Assembly: GCA_045645985.1 (NCBI GenBank)
Contig: JAZRJV010000029.1
Span: forward strand, 1 to 64,000
Direction of reading: 5' to 3'
DNA length: 64,000 nucleotides
DNA from: RGIG9060 sp045645985
Lineage (GTDB): Bacteria > Spirochaetota > Spirochaetia > Treponematales > Treponemataceae
Shown: positions 8,083 to 17,987 of the stretch, one piece after another
How the letters are laid out: each line of letters begins with the position of its first letter
Position numbering within the stretch: the first letter of the stretch is position 1
Notes under the pieces: generated by a model
What the model saw: only the letters and a program-made list of their open reading frames with translations
What the model was told of the DNA's origin: nothing
Databases searched by the model: none
Made by a program: the position numbers and the translations under genes

Positions 8083-8117
8083 AAGCGTGAGCCTTTCCAA
8101 AAGAAAAGTTCACGCTT
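8083..8117. terminator. Bidirectional terminator
   Basis: AAGCGTGA (8083-8090) pairs with TCACGCTT (8110-8117), extended inward by G-U and G-C pairs, and is flanked by A and T runs on both sides. It separates two convergent genes. Confidence 0.82.
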
Positions 8118-8124
8118 AAAAATT

Positions 8125-9231
8125 TTAATTTATCAAACTTAAAAAGTAATCTACATAATCTTGATTTTGATTAAACCAATCTTCGTAAACTACAAAATTT
8201 ACCATCTTAAAATTTTCATTTTCTTCTATAAGGAATTTATAATTTACAGAATATTTTTTTGCTTCTGGATTATAAACAATCATTTTAGAAACTTGCACAG
8301 AATTTCCGTCTGGTTTTTTTGATACAGCCACAGAACTTTCTGGAAGATAAACATAAGTTCCATTTGTAGACAATCGATTATTTCTTGCAAAGTAATCAAA
8401 AACTTGTTTAGAACTTTCTTTTACAGATGTATCTCGTACAATTTCTAGCGGAAATTTCCAGCAAATTGCATAATCACCCAAAGTTTTAAATTCACCTGGC
8501 ATTGAATCTTCTGTTTGCCAAAGAGAATCATATTTTTGAATTTTTGCATCTAAAAGTTTTTGTTCTTTTTTGCTAAGTTTTTTCTTTTTAACAACTTCGT
8601 TTTTTTGTGGAAGATTTTCAAATCCTGCAAATTTTTCAAAACTTGTATCTGCGTTGTCTGATAAAGTTCCCATTGTTACAACTTGCAAAAGTTTTTTTCC
8701 TGCAAAATCAGTAATTGATTCAATATTGAAAACTGGGATTGAACCGTCAAAAATGATTTGAACTTGTCCGCCAAATTGAACAAAATCTTGAGAAGAAACA
8801 ATTTGCTTATTTACAGAAAGATTTTGTTCTTTTAATAATTCAAATTCACTTTGAGAGTTTTTTCTTCGAGCAGAAAATTCATAAATCATATCGTGAATAT
8901 AATTTACGATTTCAACATCTTTTGGTGTAACTTGAGTTACAATTCTTTCCCCTGTTAATTCGATATAATCTTTTGATTTATCCAAAGAAAAAAGAATTGT
9001 AACATCAAAATTTCCATTTGAAAAACATCTTACTCCAATTGAATCTTCGCTATAATACAAAAATCCAAGATAAGTTTCTTGCGCAAAAGTAAAATCTTTG
9101 TAATAAACATATTCACCAGATTCTGTTGGTAAAAGTTCTGTATATCCTGGCAACGAAAATATAGGAAGTCCAAGAACAAAAATCAACAAAATTGATAAAA
9201 ATATTTTTTTAAGAGAAGAAATTTGTTTCAT
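8125..9231 (-). CDS. Exported protein of unknown function
   Basis: The family is not recognised. A signal peptide is clear: K-K in the n-region, then L-S-I-L-L-I-F-V-L-G-L-P-I-F-S, with cleavage near residue 26. The mature part (about 340 residues) has alternating hydrophobic/polar strands and several Tyr/Phe-rich stretches, plus one Lys-rich helical insertion around residues 215-240 (K-K-K-L-S-K-K-E-Q-K-L-L). No lipobox, repeats or catalytic motif are evident. An AAGGA Shine-Dalgarno precedes ATG and the gene follows proS by 24 bases, so it is probably cotranscribed with proS. Confidence 0.7.
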   Translation of the reverse strand: MKQISSLKKIFLSILLIFVLGLPIFSLPGYTELLPTESGEYVYYKDFTFAQETYLGFLYYSEDSIGVRCFSNGNFDVTILFSLDKSKDYIELTGERIVTQVTPKDVEIVNYIHDMIYEFSARRKNSQSEFELLKEQNLSVNKQIVSSQDFVQFGGQVQIIFDGSIPVFNIESITDFAGKKLLQVVTMGTLSDNADTSFEKFAGFENLPQKNEVVKKKKLSKKEQKLLDAKIQKYDSLWQTEDSMPGEFKTLGDYAICWKFPLEIVRDTSVKESSKQVFDYFARNNRLSTNGTYVYLPESSVAVSKKPDGNSVQVSKMIVYNPEAKKYSVNYKFLIEENENFKMVNFVVYEDWFNQNQDYVDYFLSLIN

Positions 9232-9255
9232 AAAAAAATCCTTAAAAGTTGTATT

Positions 9256-11025
9256 TTAAGCGTTAAGTTTTGCAAGTTCATCTTGAACCATTTTTACAAC
9301 ATTATTTGTTGCTTCTTCTAATGGAACAAAATTTGCTTCTGATTGGTTACGCATTTTAACTTCTACATTAGGAAGATTTTTTTCGCCCACAACAATTCGT
9401 ACAGGAATACCAATCAAATCCATATCTTTGAATTTAACACCAGGTCTTTCGTTACGGTCGTCAAGTAAAACTTCAATTCCGGCTTTTGTAAGTTCGTCGT
9501 AAAGTTTATCACTTGCTTCTTTCATTGTTCCGTCATATTTTACAGGCACGATTGCAACTTGGAAAGGAGCAGTTGTCATTGTCCAAACGATTCCGTTTTC
9601 ATCGTGATGTTCTTCGATAATTGAAGCTAAAGTTCTATCAACACCAATTCCGTAACATCCCATAATCGGAGTTTGTTGTTTTCCGTTTTCATCAAGATAT
9701 GTTACATTCATTGATTTTGTGTATTTATCCCCAAGTTTGAAGATATGTCCAAGCTCGTTTCCTTTTTTTGTGTAAAATTCTGCACCACAATCAGGACATT
9801 TATCACCTGGTTTTACTGTGCGAACATCAGCAACCATAAATGGAGTAAAATCTCTATTTGGTTCAACATGAATAAAGTGAACATCTTTTTTAAGTCCACC
9901 AGTTACAGAATCGTGCATTGTCATTACAGATTTATCAGCAATAACAGGAGCTTTTGTAAGTTTTACAGGACCTGCAAATCCAACTGGAGCATCTGTAATT
10001 CTTGAAACATCTTCATCACTTGCAAGTTCTGCATCACTTGCTTTTAATACTGCACAAAGTTTTGCTTCATTTACATCTAAATCTCCACGGATACAAACTG
10101 CAACAAATTTATCTTCGCCATCTTGCCCCGGAAGTTCAATTCCACAATTTGAAACTTTGTAAATCAATGTTTTGATAAATGCTTGAGGTGTTGTTTTTAA
10201 GAAATTTGCCAAATCTTCGATAGTTTTTACATTTGGTGTATCAATTTCTTCAACTGGTTTATCAGTTGCAACTTGAGGATTTCCGTCTTTGTCTAAAGCA
10301 ATATCATCTTGGCAAGTTGCTTTTTCAACATTAGCAGCATAATCACATTTTGGACAAAGAATAAGTGTATCGTCCCCAACTTCGCTTTCTACCATAAATT
10401 CTTCTGAACCAGAACCACCCATAGCACCTGTATCTGCTTTTACAGAAATTGTAGAAAGTCCCATTCGTTTAAAAATTCTACGATATGCAGCGGCACATTT
10501 TTCGTATGATTCATCAAGTGATTTTTGGTCAATGTCAAAAGAATATGCATCCATCATGATAAATTCACGACCACGCATTACTCCATAGCGAGGACGAATT
10601 TCATCACGATATTTTGTGTTAATTTGATAAAGAATTACAGGATATTGTTTGTAACTTGTTAAAGTATCTCTAACAAGAGCAGTAAATGCTTCTTCTGCAG
10701 TAGGACTGATAACAATATCTTGTCCACCACGGTTTTTTGCTCTAAGCATTTCTACACCCATTGTATTCCAGCGACCACTTTCTTTCCAAAGTTCACCTGG
10801 TACTACAACAGTAGGCTTCATTTCAAGAAGACCAGCTTTATCAAGTTCTTCTCTAATGATATTTTCAACCTTGCGTAAAGAACGCAATCCTAAAGGCATA
10901 TAAGAATAAAGACCATTTCCAAGTTTTCTTGTTAAGCCAGCTCTCAACATCAATTGGTGGCTTGCAATTACAGCGTCTGCAGGAATTTCTCGCAGAGTAG
11001 ATAACATTAATTGTGAAGTTTTCAT
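9256..11025 (-). CDS. proS: Prolyl-tRNA synthetase ProS (bacterial type, with editing domain)
   Basis: Charges tRNA-Pro with proline. The 589-residue length and layout match bacterial-type ProRS: class II motif 1 (G-L-Y-S-Y-M-P-L-G near 38-46), motif 2 (Y-R-D-E-I-R-P-R-Y-G-V-M-R-G-R-E-F near 138-155), a YbaK/INS editing insertion at about 225-390 (K-T-L-I-Y-K-V, then G-D-L-D-V-N-E-A-K-L), motif 3 (M-G-C-Y-G-I-G-V-D-R-T near 452-462), and the C-terminal anticodon-binding domain (A-I-V-P-V-K, D-D-R-N-E-R-P-G-V-K-F). No Shine-Dalgarno is visible; a TAAAAT seven bases before the ATG could be the -10 box of a leaderless promoter, but without a convincing -35 box. The exported protein at 8.1-9.2 kb follows in the same operon. 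Confidence 0.96.
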   Translation of the reverse strand: MKTSQLMLSTLREIPADAVIASHQLMLRAGLTRKLGNGLYSYMPLGLRSLRKVENIIREELDKAGLLEMKPTVVVPGELWKESGRWNTMGVEMLRAKNRGGQDIVISPTAEEAFTALVRDTLTSYKQYPVILYQINTKYRDEIRPRYGVMRGREFIMMDAYSFDIDQKSLDESYEKCAAAYRRIFKRMGLSTISVKADTGAMGGSGSEEFMVESEVGDDTLILCPKCDYAANVEKATCQDDIALDKDGNPQVATDKPVEEIDTPNVKTIEDLANFLKTTPQAFIKTLIYKVSNCGIELPGQDGEDKFVAVCIRGDLDVNEAKLCAVLKASDAELASDEDVSRITDAPVGFAGPVKLTKAPVIADKSVMTMHDSVTGGLKKDVHFIHVEPNRDFTPFMVADVRTVKPGDKCPDCGAEFYTKKGNELGHIFKLGDKYTKSMNVTYLDENGKQQTPIMGCYGIGVDRTLASIIEEHHDENGIVWTMTTAPFQVAIVPVKYDGTMKEASDKLYDELTKAGIEVLLDDRNERPGVKFKDMDLIGIPVRIVVGEKNLPNVEVKMRNQSEANFVPLEEATNNVVKMVQDELAKLNA

Positions 11026-11061
11026 ACTGTGAATTTTATCAAAAAAAATGGATTTATTCTA

Positions 11062-11104
11062 TAGGAAGAAAAAAAAGACTGCCTACGAATTGCAGACAGT
11101 CTTT
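11062..11104 (-). terminator. Terminator after tex
   Basis: AAAGACTG (11074-11081) and CAGTCTTT (11097-11104) form an 8-bp stem, followed on the minus strand by a long T run (the A-rich stretch at 11062-11073). Confidence 0.82.
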
Positions 11105-11123
11105 CATTTAATCAATATTTTGA

Positions 11124-13487
11124 TTATTTTTTTAACAATGCGGCAAATGGATTGTAACTCATTCCATCATCGCTACCTTGATATTGTTTTGGTCTATCGT
11201 TGTTTGGTCGTGGAGTTGCAGTTTTTTTGTCTGAAGTTCCTGCAGCTTTTACTCTAACAACTCGTTTTGCACCTGCAGGAGCATCTGATTTTGGAGCAGA
11301 ACTACTTACACCAGAACTTCCGATTCGGCTTGTTGCATCACTTTTGAGAGAAAGACTGATTCGGCGTCTATCTGGGTCAAGACCGATAATTGTACATTCT
11401 TTTATATCACCAACTTTGATAACTTCCATTGGGTCAGAAACGAATGTATCACTTAATTCAGAAATGTGAAGAAGAGCTGTTTCTTTAATTCCTAAATCTA
11501 CGAAAGCACCAAAGTCAACAACATTCTTGATTTTTCCTGTAACTTTCATTCCTTCTTTTAAGTCTTCAAAAGTTACAACACCTTTTTGCATAATTGGTTT
11601 TGGAAAACCTTCGCGAGGGTCACGATTTGGCTTTTTCAATTCGTCAATAATATCAGAAATTGTTGTTTCACCAAGATTATATTTTTCTTTAAGTTCTTTT
11701 TTCAAAGTTGCTGTAACATCTGAATTTGCTTGAACTAAAGGAAGAACCTGACTTGCAGCTTCGTAGTTTTCTGGATGAACCCAAGTATTATCAAGTGGAT
11801 TTGAACTTTCAGGAATTTTTAAGAATCCTGCACATTGTTCAAAGGCTTTTGGTCCAAGTCCTGAAATTTTCTTTAAATCTTCGCGACTTGTAATTTTTCC
11901 GTGAGCATCACGATATGCAACGATTTTTTTTGCCAAAGTTCCATTGATTCCAGAAACATATTTTAACAAGTGATATGAAGCGGTATTTAAGTTTACACCA
12001 ACTTGGTTTACAACAGAACCTACAACTTCGTCCAATGTTTCTGAAAGTTTTTTCTGATTAACATCATGCTGATAAAGACCAACACCAATTGCTTTTGGGT
12101 CAATTTTTACTAATTCTGCTAATGGGTCTTGTAATCTTCGTCCCATTGAAATTGCACCTCGAATTGTTAAGTCAAGGTCTGGAAATTCTTCTCTTGCTGT
12201 ATCACTTGCTGAATAAACAGATGCACCTGATTCATCAACAACTGTGTACATTACTTCTGGGAAGTTTTCACCAATTACTTTTGCAACGATTTCTTGAACT
12301 TCTCTTGTTCCTGTTCCGTTTCCGATTGCAACTAACTGAATATTGTAATCTTTAATTGCTCTACGAACAGCAGCCATAGATGCTTCTGGTTCTGCAACTT
12401 GTTTGATAAGGAAGTATCCAAGATATTTTCCTGTTTCATCCAAAGCGGCACATTTTGTTCCTGTTCTAATACCAGGATCAACACCTAAAACACGAGTTCC
12501 CTTGATTGGTTGTGTCATCAAAAGATTTTTCAAGTTTTCGCTGAAAACACCAATTCCGTGGTCGTCTGCTTCGTCAGCCAAATCACTTCGAATTTCGCGA
12601 ACAACAGCAGGTGAAAGAAGGCGAACAAGTCCGTCTTCAATAGCTTCTGCGTGATATTTATTGTTGATATCATATTTTTTCTTTAATAAATCGATTGCTC
12701 CGTCAACATCAACATCGATAGAAACTTCAAGAGCATTTTCTCTTTCTGCACGATTGATAGCAAGAATACGATGGCTTTTAATTTGATTTAGAGGTTCAGA
12801 ATAATCCCAGTACATCTGATAAACTGATGTTTTTGCAACTTCTTCATCCCCGATACCTTTTGTTTTAATCAAACCAGTTGAAACATAAAAATCGTGTACA
12901 TCAGAACGGTTTTGTGAATCTTGAGAAGTTCTTTCTGCAAGAATATCCATTGCACCATCTAAAGCAGCTTTTACATCTGGAACATTTAATTCTTCAACTT
13001 CGGCATCAGTTTTTACAAATTCTTCAGCTTTCTTTTCGATTTCTGAATCATTCATTTCTAACATTGCTTCTGCCAAAGGTTCCAAGCCTCTTTCTGTAGC
13101 CAACATACCACGAGTTTTCTTTTTCTTTTTGAAAGGAGCCCACAAATCTTCAAGTTCTGTAAGAGTCTTTGCGTTCATTACAGCTTCATAAAGAGATTCG
13201 TTTAGTTTTCCTTGAGAAAAAATACCTTTTACAATTTCAAGACGACGAGTTTCTAAATTTGTATAACTTTTAAAAAGGTGATCACAATCTCTAACCTGAA
13301 TTTCGTCAAGGCTTCCGTGAGCTTCTTTTCGATAACGAGAAATAAAAGGGATTGTACATCCTTCATTAACCAACGAAATAACTGCGCTAACTTGTTGAAC
13401 ACGAATGTTTAATTCGTCAGCAATTCGTTTCATAATAGACACTTCGTTTACTACGAGTGCATCAATTTGTTCTTGTGTAAATTCCAT
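11124..13487 (-). CDS. tex: Tex-family RNA-binding transcription accessory protein
   Basis: Tex is a conserved nucleic-acid-binding protein related to eukaryotic Spt6, with roles in transcription or RNA turnover. The order of parts is typical: helical N-terminal Tex region (I-S-R-Y-R-K-E-A near 48-55, L-E-D-L-W-A-P near 112-118), a YqgF/RNase-H-like domain (R-V-L-G-V-D-P-G-I-R-T-G near 333-344), helix-hairpin-helix modules (L-A-K-K-I-V-A-Y-R-D, I-S-G-L-G-P-K-A-F-E-Q-C-A-G-F-L), and a C-terminal S1 domain (G-K-I-K-N-V-V-D-F-G-A-F-V-D-L-G, L-H-I-S-E-L-S). A charged tail of about 60 residues extends past S1. The 787-residue length is normal. It has its own promoter and terminator. Confidence 0.95.
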   Translation of the reverse strand: MEFTQEQIDALVVNEVSIMKRIADELNIRVQQVSAVISLVNEGCTIPFISRYRKEAHGSLDEIQVRDCDHLFKSYTNLETRRLEIVKGIFSQGKLNESLYEAVMNAKTLTELEDLWAPFKKKKKTRGMLATERGLEPLAEAMLEMNDSEIEKKAEEFVKTDAEVEELNVPDVKAALDGAMDILAERTSQDSQNRSDVHDFYVSTGLIKTKGIGDEEVAKTSVYQMYWDYSEPLNQIKSHRILAINRAERENALEVSIDVDVDGAIDLLKKKYDINNKYHAEAIEDGLVRLLSPAVVREIRSDLADEADDHGIGVFSENLKNLLMTQPIKGTRVLGVDPGIRTGTKCAALDETGKYLGYFLIKQVAEPEASMAAVRRAIKDYNIQLVAIGNGTGTREVQEIVAKVIGENFPEVMYTVVDESGASVYSASDTAREEFPDLDLTIRGAISMGRRLQDPLAELVKIDPKAIGVGLYQHDVNQKKLSETLDEVVGSVVNQVGVNLNTASYHLLKYVSGINGTLAKKIVAYRDAHGKITSREDLKKISGLGPKAFEQCAGFLKIPESSNPLDNTWVHPENYEAASQVLPLVQANSDVTATLKKELKEKYNLGETTISDIIDELKKPNRDPREGFPKPIMQKGVVTFEDLKEGMKVTGKIKNVVDFGAFVDLGIKETALLHISELSDTFVSDPMEVIKVGDIKECTIIGLDPDRRRISLSLKSDATSRIGSSGVSSSAPKSDAPAGAKRVVRVKAAGTSDKKTATPRPNNDRPKQYQGSDDGMSYNPFAALLKK

Positions 13488-13496
13488 AGTTCTCGC

Positions 13497-13525
13497 ATTT
13501 TACGAAAATTCAATAAAAATTTCAA
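13497..13525 (-). promoter_or_regulatory. Promoter of tex
   Basis: On the minus strand TTGAAA (13525-13520), 17 bases, TAAAAT (13502-13497), then nine bases to the ATG at 13487. The expected start of transcription would leave a leader of only two or three bases, and there is no Shine-Dalgarno. Confidence 0.6.
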
Positions 13526-13672
13526 TTATCACATCAAATTTTAAACTAGATTTTTTTATATCAGTTTTTTTAGAAATTTTTTTTATGTAAATAAAAAGTA
13601 TCGTTTTTTTTGCAATTAGGTGTTATAATTTATGATGGAGTATTGTCTATAACTTTTCTAAAGAGGTGAAAA

Positions 13673-16540
13673 ATGAACAAAATTTATATAAAAAAAACAT
13701 TTAGAATTTGCTCATTATTTTTATTAACAGTTTTAGTATCTTGTTCAAATCTTACTTTACCAAACAAGATAACAATTCAAGCCGATCCTGAAGTAAAAGT
13801 TTCATTCGGAAGCATGGAAACTTCTCTTACAGATTATTTTTCACTAGAAAAAATAAAAGAAATGATTGGAGACGATGAGTCTTTTAAACTATACAATTAT
13901 AAACATAACGAAAATGATAATTCTCTTAGATTTCTAGCAAGTATGGATTTTTCAATGCCTATAGATGGATTAGATGTTGATGGAAATCTACAAGAACTTG
14001 AAAATATGGAACCTATTAATTTTGGTTATGAAGAAGATGGAATTACACCTTCTGTATTATTTTCCGTTCCCGAAATAAATCAAACTATTGAAATTGATCC
14101 TATTTCATTAGAATTTAACGATGAAATTAGCGATTCTATAAAAAATACTTTCTCTGCAATAAGTTTTTCTGCTGTAGAACCAGGAAGCATCGGTTTAGAA
14201 AATCAAAATTTGCCACTTTTAATTGAATTATGTGATGATGAATTTGATACTATCTCTTTTGGAAGTGGAACAACTTTAGATTTAAGTTTTATTAAACTCG
14301 AAGATTTTACAGTTGGATTAACTTCAAAAATAAATTCAATTACCCTTTACGATGCCGCAAAACTTACCGACGGAAAATCAATCGCACAAGGCGCAACTAT
14401 CGACCAAACTAAACTAAATTCAATTTCTAGAAATGAAGCAATCGTTTTTAAAAACACAGATATAGATATTATTGCAGGAACTAATCTTGATGTTAGTATC
14501 GAAATGGAAGGAAAAACAGTTCCTAAAGATATTTGTATTGTTCTCAATGTTACATTCACAGGAGGAACACAAGGAAATTATGTAACAATACAAACATCTG
14601 AAACTAAATTCAATAATATGAATATAACTAAAGTTACAGGCTTTAACACAACAAGTCCTATTGTAGTAGAGTTTCCAGATTTAAATCCTATTGATTTATC
14701 AGCAAATCTCACTGACATAAAAGGTGCTCTCATCGGTTCTGAAAACGAGGATGCCCAAATTTTATTTGAATTTACAAATTTACCAGCAGGAATTACACCT
14801 ACAACTACACTATCTCTTACACAAGAGTCTGATACATACAATTCACAAACTTATTTAGGATTGAATGTTTCTAATCAACCAGTTACAAATAATAAAATTT
14901 CGCTTGCAGGACAAAACTTAAATACAAAACCTATAAATCTTTCTGGAAGCTTATCAATCGAAGCAACTGACGCAACTCTTGATTTTTCAAAAATTATCAA
15001 TGTAAATGCAAATGTAGAAATAAATAAATTTGCAGAAGTTTACATTTTAGAGTCACTAATTCCAGCTGATGTTCTTACACAAAATTATTCTTATTCACTT
15101 GCAAGTATCGCTGAATATGTAACTCAAATAACTTTCAATGAAGCTGGAGTTGCATTAAAACTTTGTAATGGACTTCCTTTTGATGCAACAATGAAAATAA
15201 CTTCAAATTTTCTAGGATTAAATAATAAATCAGAAACTTTTTATGGAAACCAAACAGAATTACCTACAGAAGCAACAAAAATAGTTGCAGGTTCACCAGA
15301 TACACCTCTTATTAAAGATATTAACAATACCACAGAATTTGACCTTACAATAAATATTGATATGCCATCTTCAAATGGAGTTATTTCACTTCAAAATATT
15401 ACAACTGGAACTGACTACAAATTTTTTGGGCAAGCAGATTTAGTTATTGATTGGAAAAGTGTTTTCTTCAAACTTCCAGATGATTATTCTGGATTTACAG
15501 GAAGTTTCCCAGAAGAAGGAAGTGAACCTATAGATTTTAGTTCTTTAGGAAATATTTTAGGAGAAAATCTTGTTCTTTCAGGAGTAGAACCAAAACTTTA
15601 TCTTTCAAGTGAATTATTAGACGATGATGGCGCACTTGCAGGAGCAACAATTACTGCAAAAATGAAAGCGTCATATACAAAAAATGAAACGACTGTAACA
15701 GAATACTTAGTTGGCTCTGATACAGAATCAGAAATTCTCACGATTGTAGACGCACCAAACTTACTTCCAGACGAAAATTCTTTTATAACAGGAACTTTGC
15801 CACAAGCAAGCGTAGATGTTAATGGTTTTGATAAAATTTTATCTTCAGGAGCTTCTGACTTAAAAATAGAATATGATTTTTCTCTTGGAGGAAGTACAAG
15901 CGAAGGTTCTTTATCAACAGGAATTGAAATTCAAAAATCTCAACTAGAAAATTTAAAAGGAAATTCAGAAATCTTCATCTATATGATTATCGATTTGCCA
16001 ATTCAATTTACTGTTCTAAAAAATGAAAACGGTTATGCAAGTTTCAATATTATAGAACTTATGAATCAAAACTCTGAATCCGAAGATGACGAACAATCAG
16101 AAGAAGAATCTACAGAAACAGATTTATTTAATAGAGACCCTAAATCAACTTCAGAAGAATCAGATTTTGATATATTTGAATTTATCAATTCAGCAAAATT
16201 AGGTCTTGATTACCAAAATGATACAGGAATTGCACTTGACCTTGTAATAATTGATGAAAACGCGCAAGGTGAAAGTTTCAAAAAAACAGCAAAGCTTTCT
16301 AAAGGCTCAGGAACATTGGAACTTGATTTAACAGAAGATGACGCTATTTACATTAAAAATACAAATCCTTTTAATCCGAATGTTTTAGAACTACGACTTC
16401 CTGGTAGCAAAGAAAAAGATACGGTGTACAACATAAATCGAAATGCTAATATCAACATAACACTACGAGGTAGTATTAAAACAAATATCGATTATACGAT
16501 TGATTTTGCAAATCCAGAAAACGCAGAAGGAGGAAACTAA
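13673..16540 (+). CDS. Large lipoprotein of unknown function
   Basis: A 955-residue protein with a lipoprotein signal peptide (S-L-F-L-L-T-V-L-V-S-C, lipobox L-V-S-C, acylated Cys about residue 24). The mature part is strand-rich, acidic and full of Ser/Thr/Asn/Gly, with recurring phrases such as S-x-S-x-E-A-T-D-A-T-L-D-F-S and I-E-L-D-x-x-x-L, suggesting a series of beta-sandwich domains. An acidic, low-complexity stretch (E-S-E-D-D-E-Q-S-E-E-E-S-T-E-T-D) lies near residue 805. No family is recognised. AGAGGTGA gives a strong Shine-Dalgarno, and a TATAAT at 13624-13629 may be its -10 box. The stop codon abuts the next gene (1-base gap), whose product looks like an outer-membrane protein, so the pair probably acts together at the outer membrane. 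Confidence 0.78.
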   Translation: MNKIYIKKTFRICSLFLLTVLVSCSNLTLPNKITIQADPEVKVSFGSMETSLTDYFSLEKIKEMIGDDESFKLYNYKHNENDNSLRFLASMDFSMPIDGLDVDGNLQELENMEPINFGYEEDGITPSVLFSVPEINQTIEIDPISLEFNDEISDSIKNTFSAISFSAVEPGSIGLENQNLPLLIELCDDEFDTISFGSGTTLDLSFIKLEDFTVGLTSKINSITLYDAAKLTDGKSIAQGATIDQTKLNSISRNEAIVFKNTDIDIIAGTNLDVSIEMEGKTVPKDICIVLNVTFTGGTQGNYVTIQTSETKFNNMNITKVTGFNTTSPIVVEFPDLNPIDLSANLTDIKGALIGSENEDAQILFEFTNLPAGITPTTTLSLTQESDTYNSQTYLGLNVSNQPVTNNKISLAGQNLNTKPINLSGSLSIEATDATLDFSKIINVNANVEINKFAEVYILESLIPADVLTQNYSYSLASIAEYVTQITFNEAGVALKLCNGLPFDATMKITSNFLGLNNKSETFYGNQTELPTEATKIVAGSPDTPLIKDINNTTEFDLTINIDMPSSNGVISLQNITTGTDYKFFGQADLVIDWKSVFFKLPDDYSGFTGSFPEEGSEPIDFSSLGNILGENLVLSGVEPKLYLSSELLDDDGALAGATITAKMKASYTKNETTVTEYLVGSDTESEILTIVDAPNLLPDENSFITGTLPQASVDVNGFDKILSSGASDLKIEYDFSLGGSTSEGSLSTGIEIQKSQLENLKGNSEIFIYMIIDLPIQFTVLKNENGYASFNIIELMNQNSESEDDEQSEEESTETDLFNRDPKSTSEESDFDIFEFINSAKLGLDYQNDTGIALDLVIIDENAQGESFKKTAKLSKGSGTLELDLTEDDAIYIKNTNPFNPNVLELRLPGSKEKDTVYNINRNANINITLRGSIKTNIDYTIDFANPENAEGGN

Positions 16541-16541
16541 G

Positions 16542-17867
16542 ATGAAAACTTTTAAGAAATTTTTAGCATTATTTTTAGTTTTAATATTCAGTTTAAACTC
16601 TTTTTCTCAAGATGATTCTGGAATTCCTGATGATGATAGAGGTCTTTTTTCAAATGATGAAAGCACACAAGAAAAGGAAAAAGACAAAAAACGAGTTTGG
16701 GATCGTTGGTTTGAAATTGGTGTAATGGCCGATGTTGGAATATCAAACAATTATTTTCATATTTCAGACTTACTAAAAGAAGAAATAATTATAAATATGG
16801 ACGAAATAAACAACGGTCTTGGAAAAAATGGTTTAGGAATTAACAATAGTTTAGGAACTAATGCTTTTATTAACTTAAATACAAATATTTTCAAAGCAAG
16901 CCTTTCTGTAGGAGTTGAAGAAAAACTTAATTTTACTTTGGGAAAAGGTCTTTTTGATTTTCTTGCAAACGGAAATGAACTTGATGAAGCTATTGTTGTT
17001 AGTGCAGGAATCGGAGCAAGCGTTTTTGAAGAAAATTCTTTTAGTTTAGAAATTCCAGTTGGTAAACTAAAAATAAAAGCAACACCATCTTACTTCGTGC
17101 CTTTGTTATATGTGCCTTACACACCTGCAGAAATAAATGCAAAAATTGGTAGCGACGGAAAAGTTACTGCAAATGGAACTGCTACAGCTATTGTGTATAG
17201 TCCATTACCATTAAATAATTTTGATAAATTTTCATACGACTCAATTTTCAATGCTTTTTCTCATGGTGGATTTGATATTTCTTTGAGTGGCGAATATCAA
17301 CTATTTGAAAGTTTTAGCGTGGGAGCAACACTAACACACATTCCTATCGTTCCTTCAAATCTTAGTTGTACAAACAAATATACAGCTAGCGTTAATTTTG
17401 AAATGGATGGTCTTTTAGATTCCCTTACAAAAAAAGCAGAAACCGAAGAAGAATCAGAATTATTTAAATATGATTACTCTCTATCTGAAAATGAAGCCGC
17501 TGAACAAAATCCTTGTAAATTAGTAAGACCTTTTAAAATTGGATTTAATGCAAACTGGAAAGTCTTTAACAATAATTTATTGATTCTATCACCTATGATT
17601 CAATTCAAATTTGCTGATTTTACATTAGAAAATTTGCTCGGCTTCGGATTTGATTATGAAATCACAGCTAAATCATATCTTGGCCCATTGGAACCATCTT
17701 TCACAACATCTTGCATTGATTCAGTTTTTTCACAACAATTTAATCTTGCATTAAATCTAAGATTAGTAGAAATTGATTTCTTGATTTCAACACAATCAAA
17801 AAATTTCTTAAAGAGTTTTGCTGGTTCAGGATTAGGAGTTGGAGTTGGATTTAAAGTTGGATTTTAA
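16542..17867 (+). CDS. Probable outer-membrane beta-barrel protein
   Basis: The ATG at 16542 has an exact Shine-Dalgarno (AAGGAGG, 16527-16533) and opens a signal peptide ending L-N-S-F-S; the frame is open further upstream but only inside the previous gene. The 441-residue product has an acidic N-terminal segment (D-D-S-G-I-P-D-D-D) followed by amphipathic strands with alternating aromatic and polar residues, Gly-rich turns, and the terminal F of G-V-G-F-K-V-G-F. These are features of spirochaetal outer-membrane barrels. No named family is recognised. It is translationally linked to the upstream lipoprotein. Confidence 0.72.
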   Translation: MKTFKKFLALFLVLIFSLNSFSQDDSGIPDDDRGLFSNDESTQEKEKDKKRVWDRWFEIGVMADVGISNNYFHISDLLKEEIIINMDEINNGLGKNGLGINNSLGTNAFINLNTNIFKASLSVGVEEKLNFTLGKGLFDFLANGNELDEAIVVSAGIGASVFEENSFSLEIPVGKLKIKATPSYFVPLLYVPYTPAEINAKIGSDGKVTANGTATAIVYSPLPLNNFDKFSYDSIFNAFSHGGFDISLSGEYQLFESFSVGATLTHIPIVPSNLSCTNKYTASVNFEMDGLLDSLTKKAETEEESELFKYDYSLSENEAAEQNPCKLVRPFKIGFNANWKVFNNNLLILSPMIQFKFADFTLENLLGFGFDYEITAKSYLGPLEPSFTTSCIDSVFSQQFNLALNLRLVEIDFLISTQSKNFLKSFAGSGLGVGVGFKVGF

Positions 17868-17934
17868 GATTTAACACAATCTGCTTGAACAAAAACTTAT
17901 TGATTTACAATTTCAAATTTTTTACATAAAAAAT

Positions 17935-17985
17935 GGCTGTTTAGAAACAAAGAAATAAAAATCTTTTTCTAAACAGCCGTTTTTA
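17935..17985. terminator. Strong bidirectional terminator
   Basis: A perfect 13-bp stem, GGCTGTTTAGAAA (17935-17947) with TTTCTAAACAGCC (17966-17978), is followed by T-rich sequence on the + strand and A/T-rich sequence on the other side. It separates two convergent genes. Confidence 0.93.
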
Positions 17986-17987
17986 TT

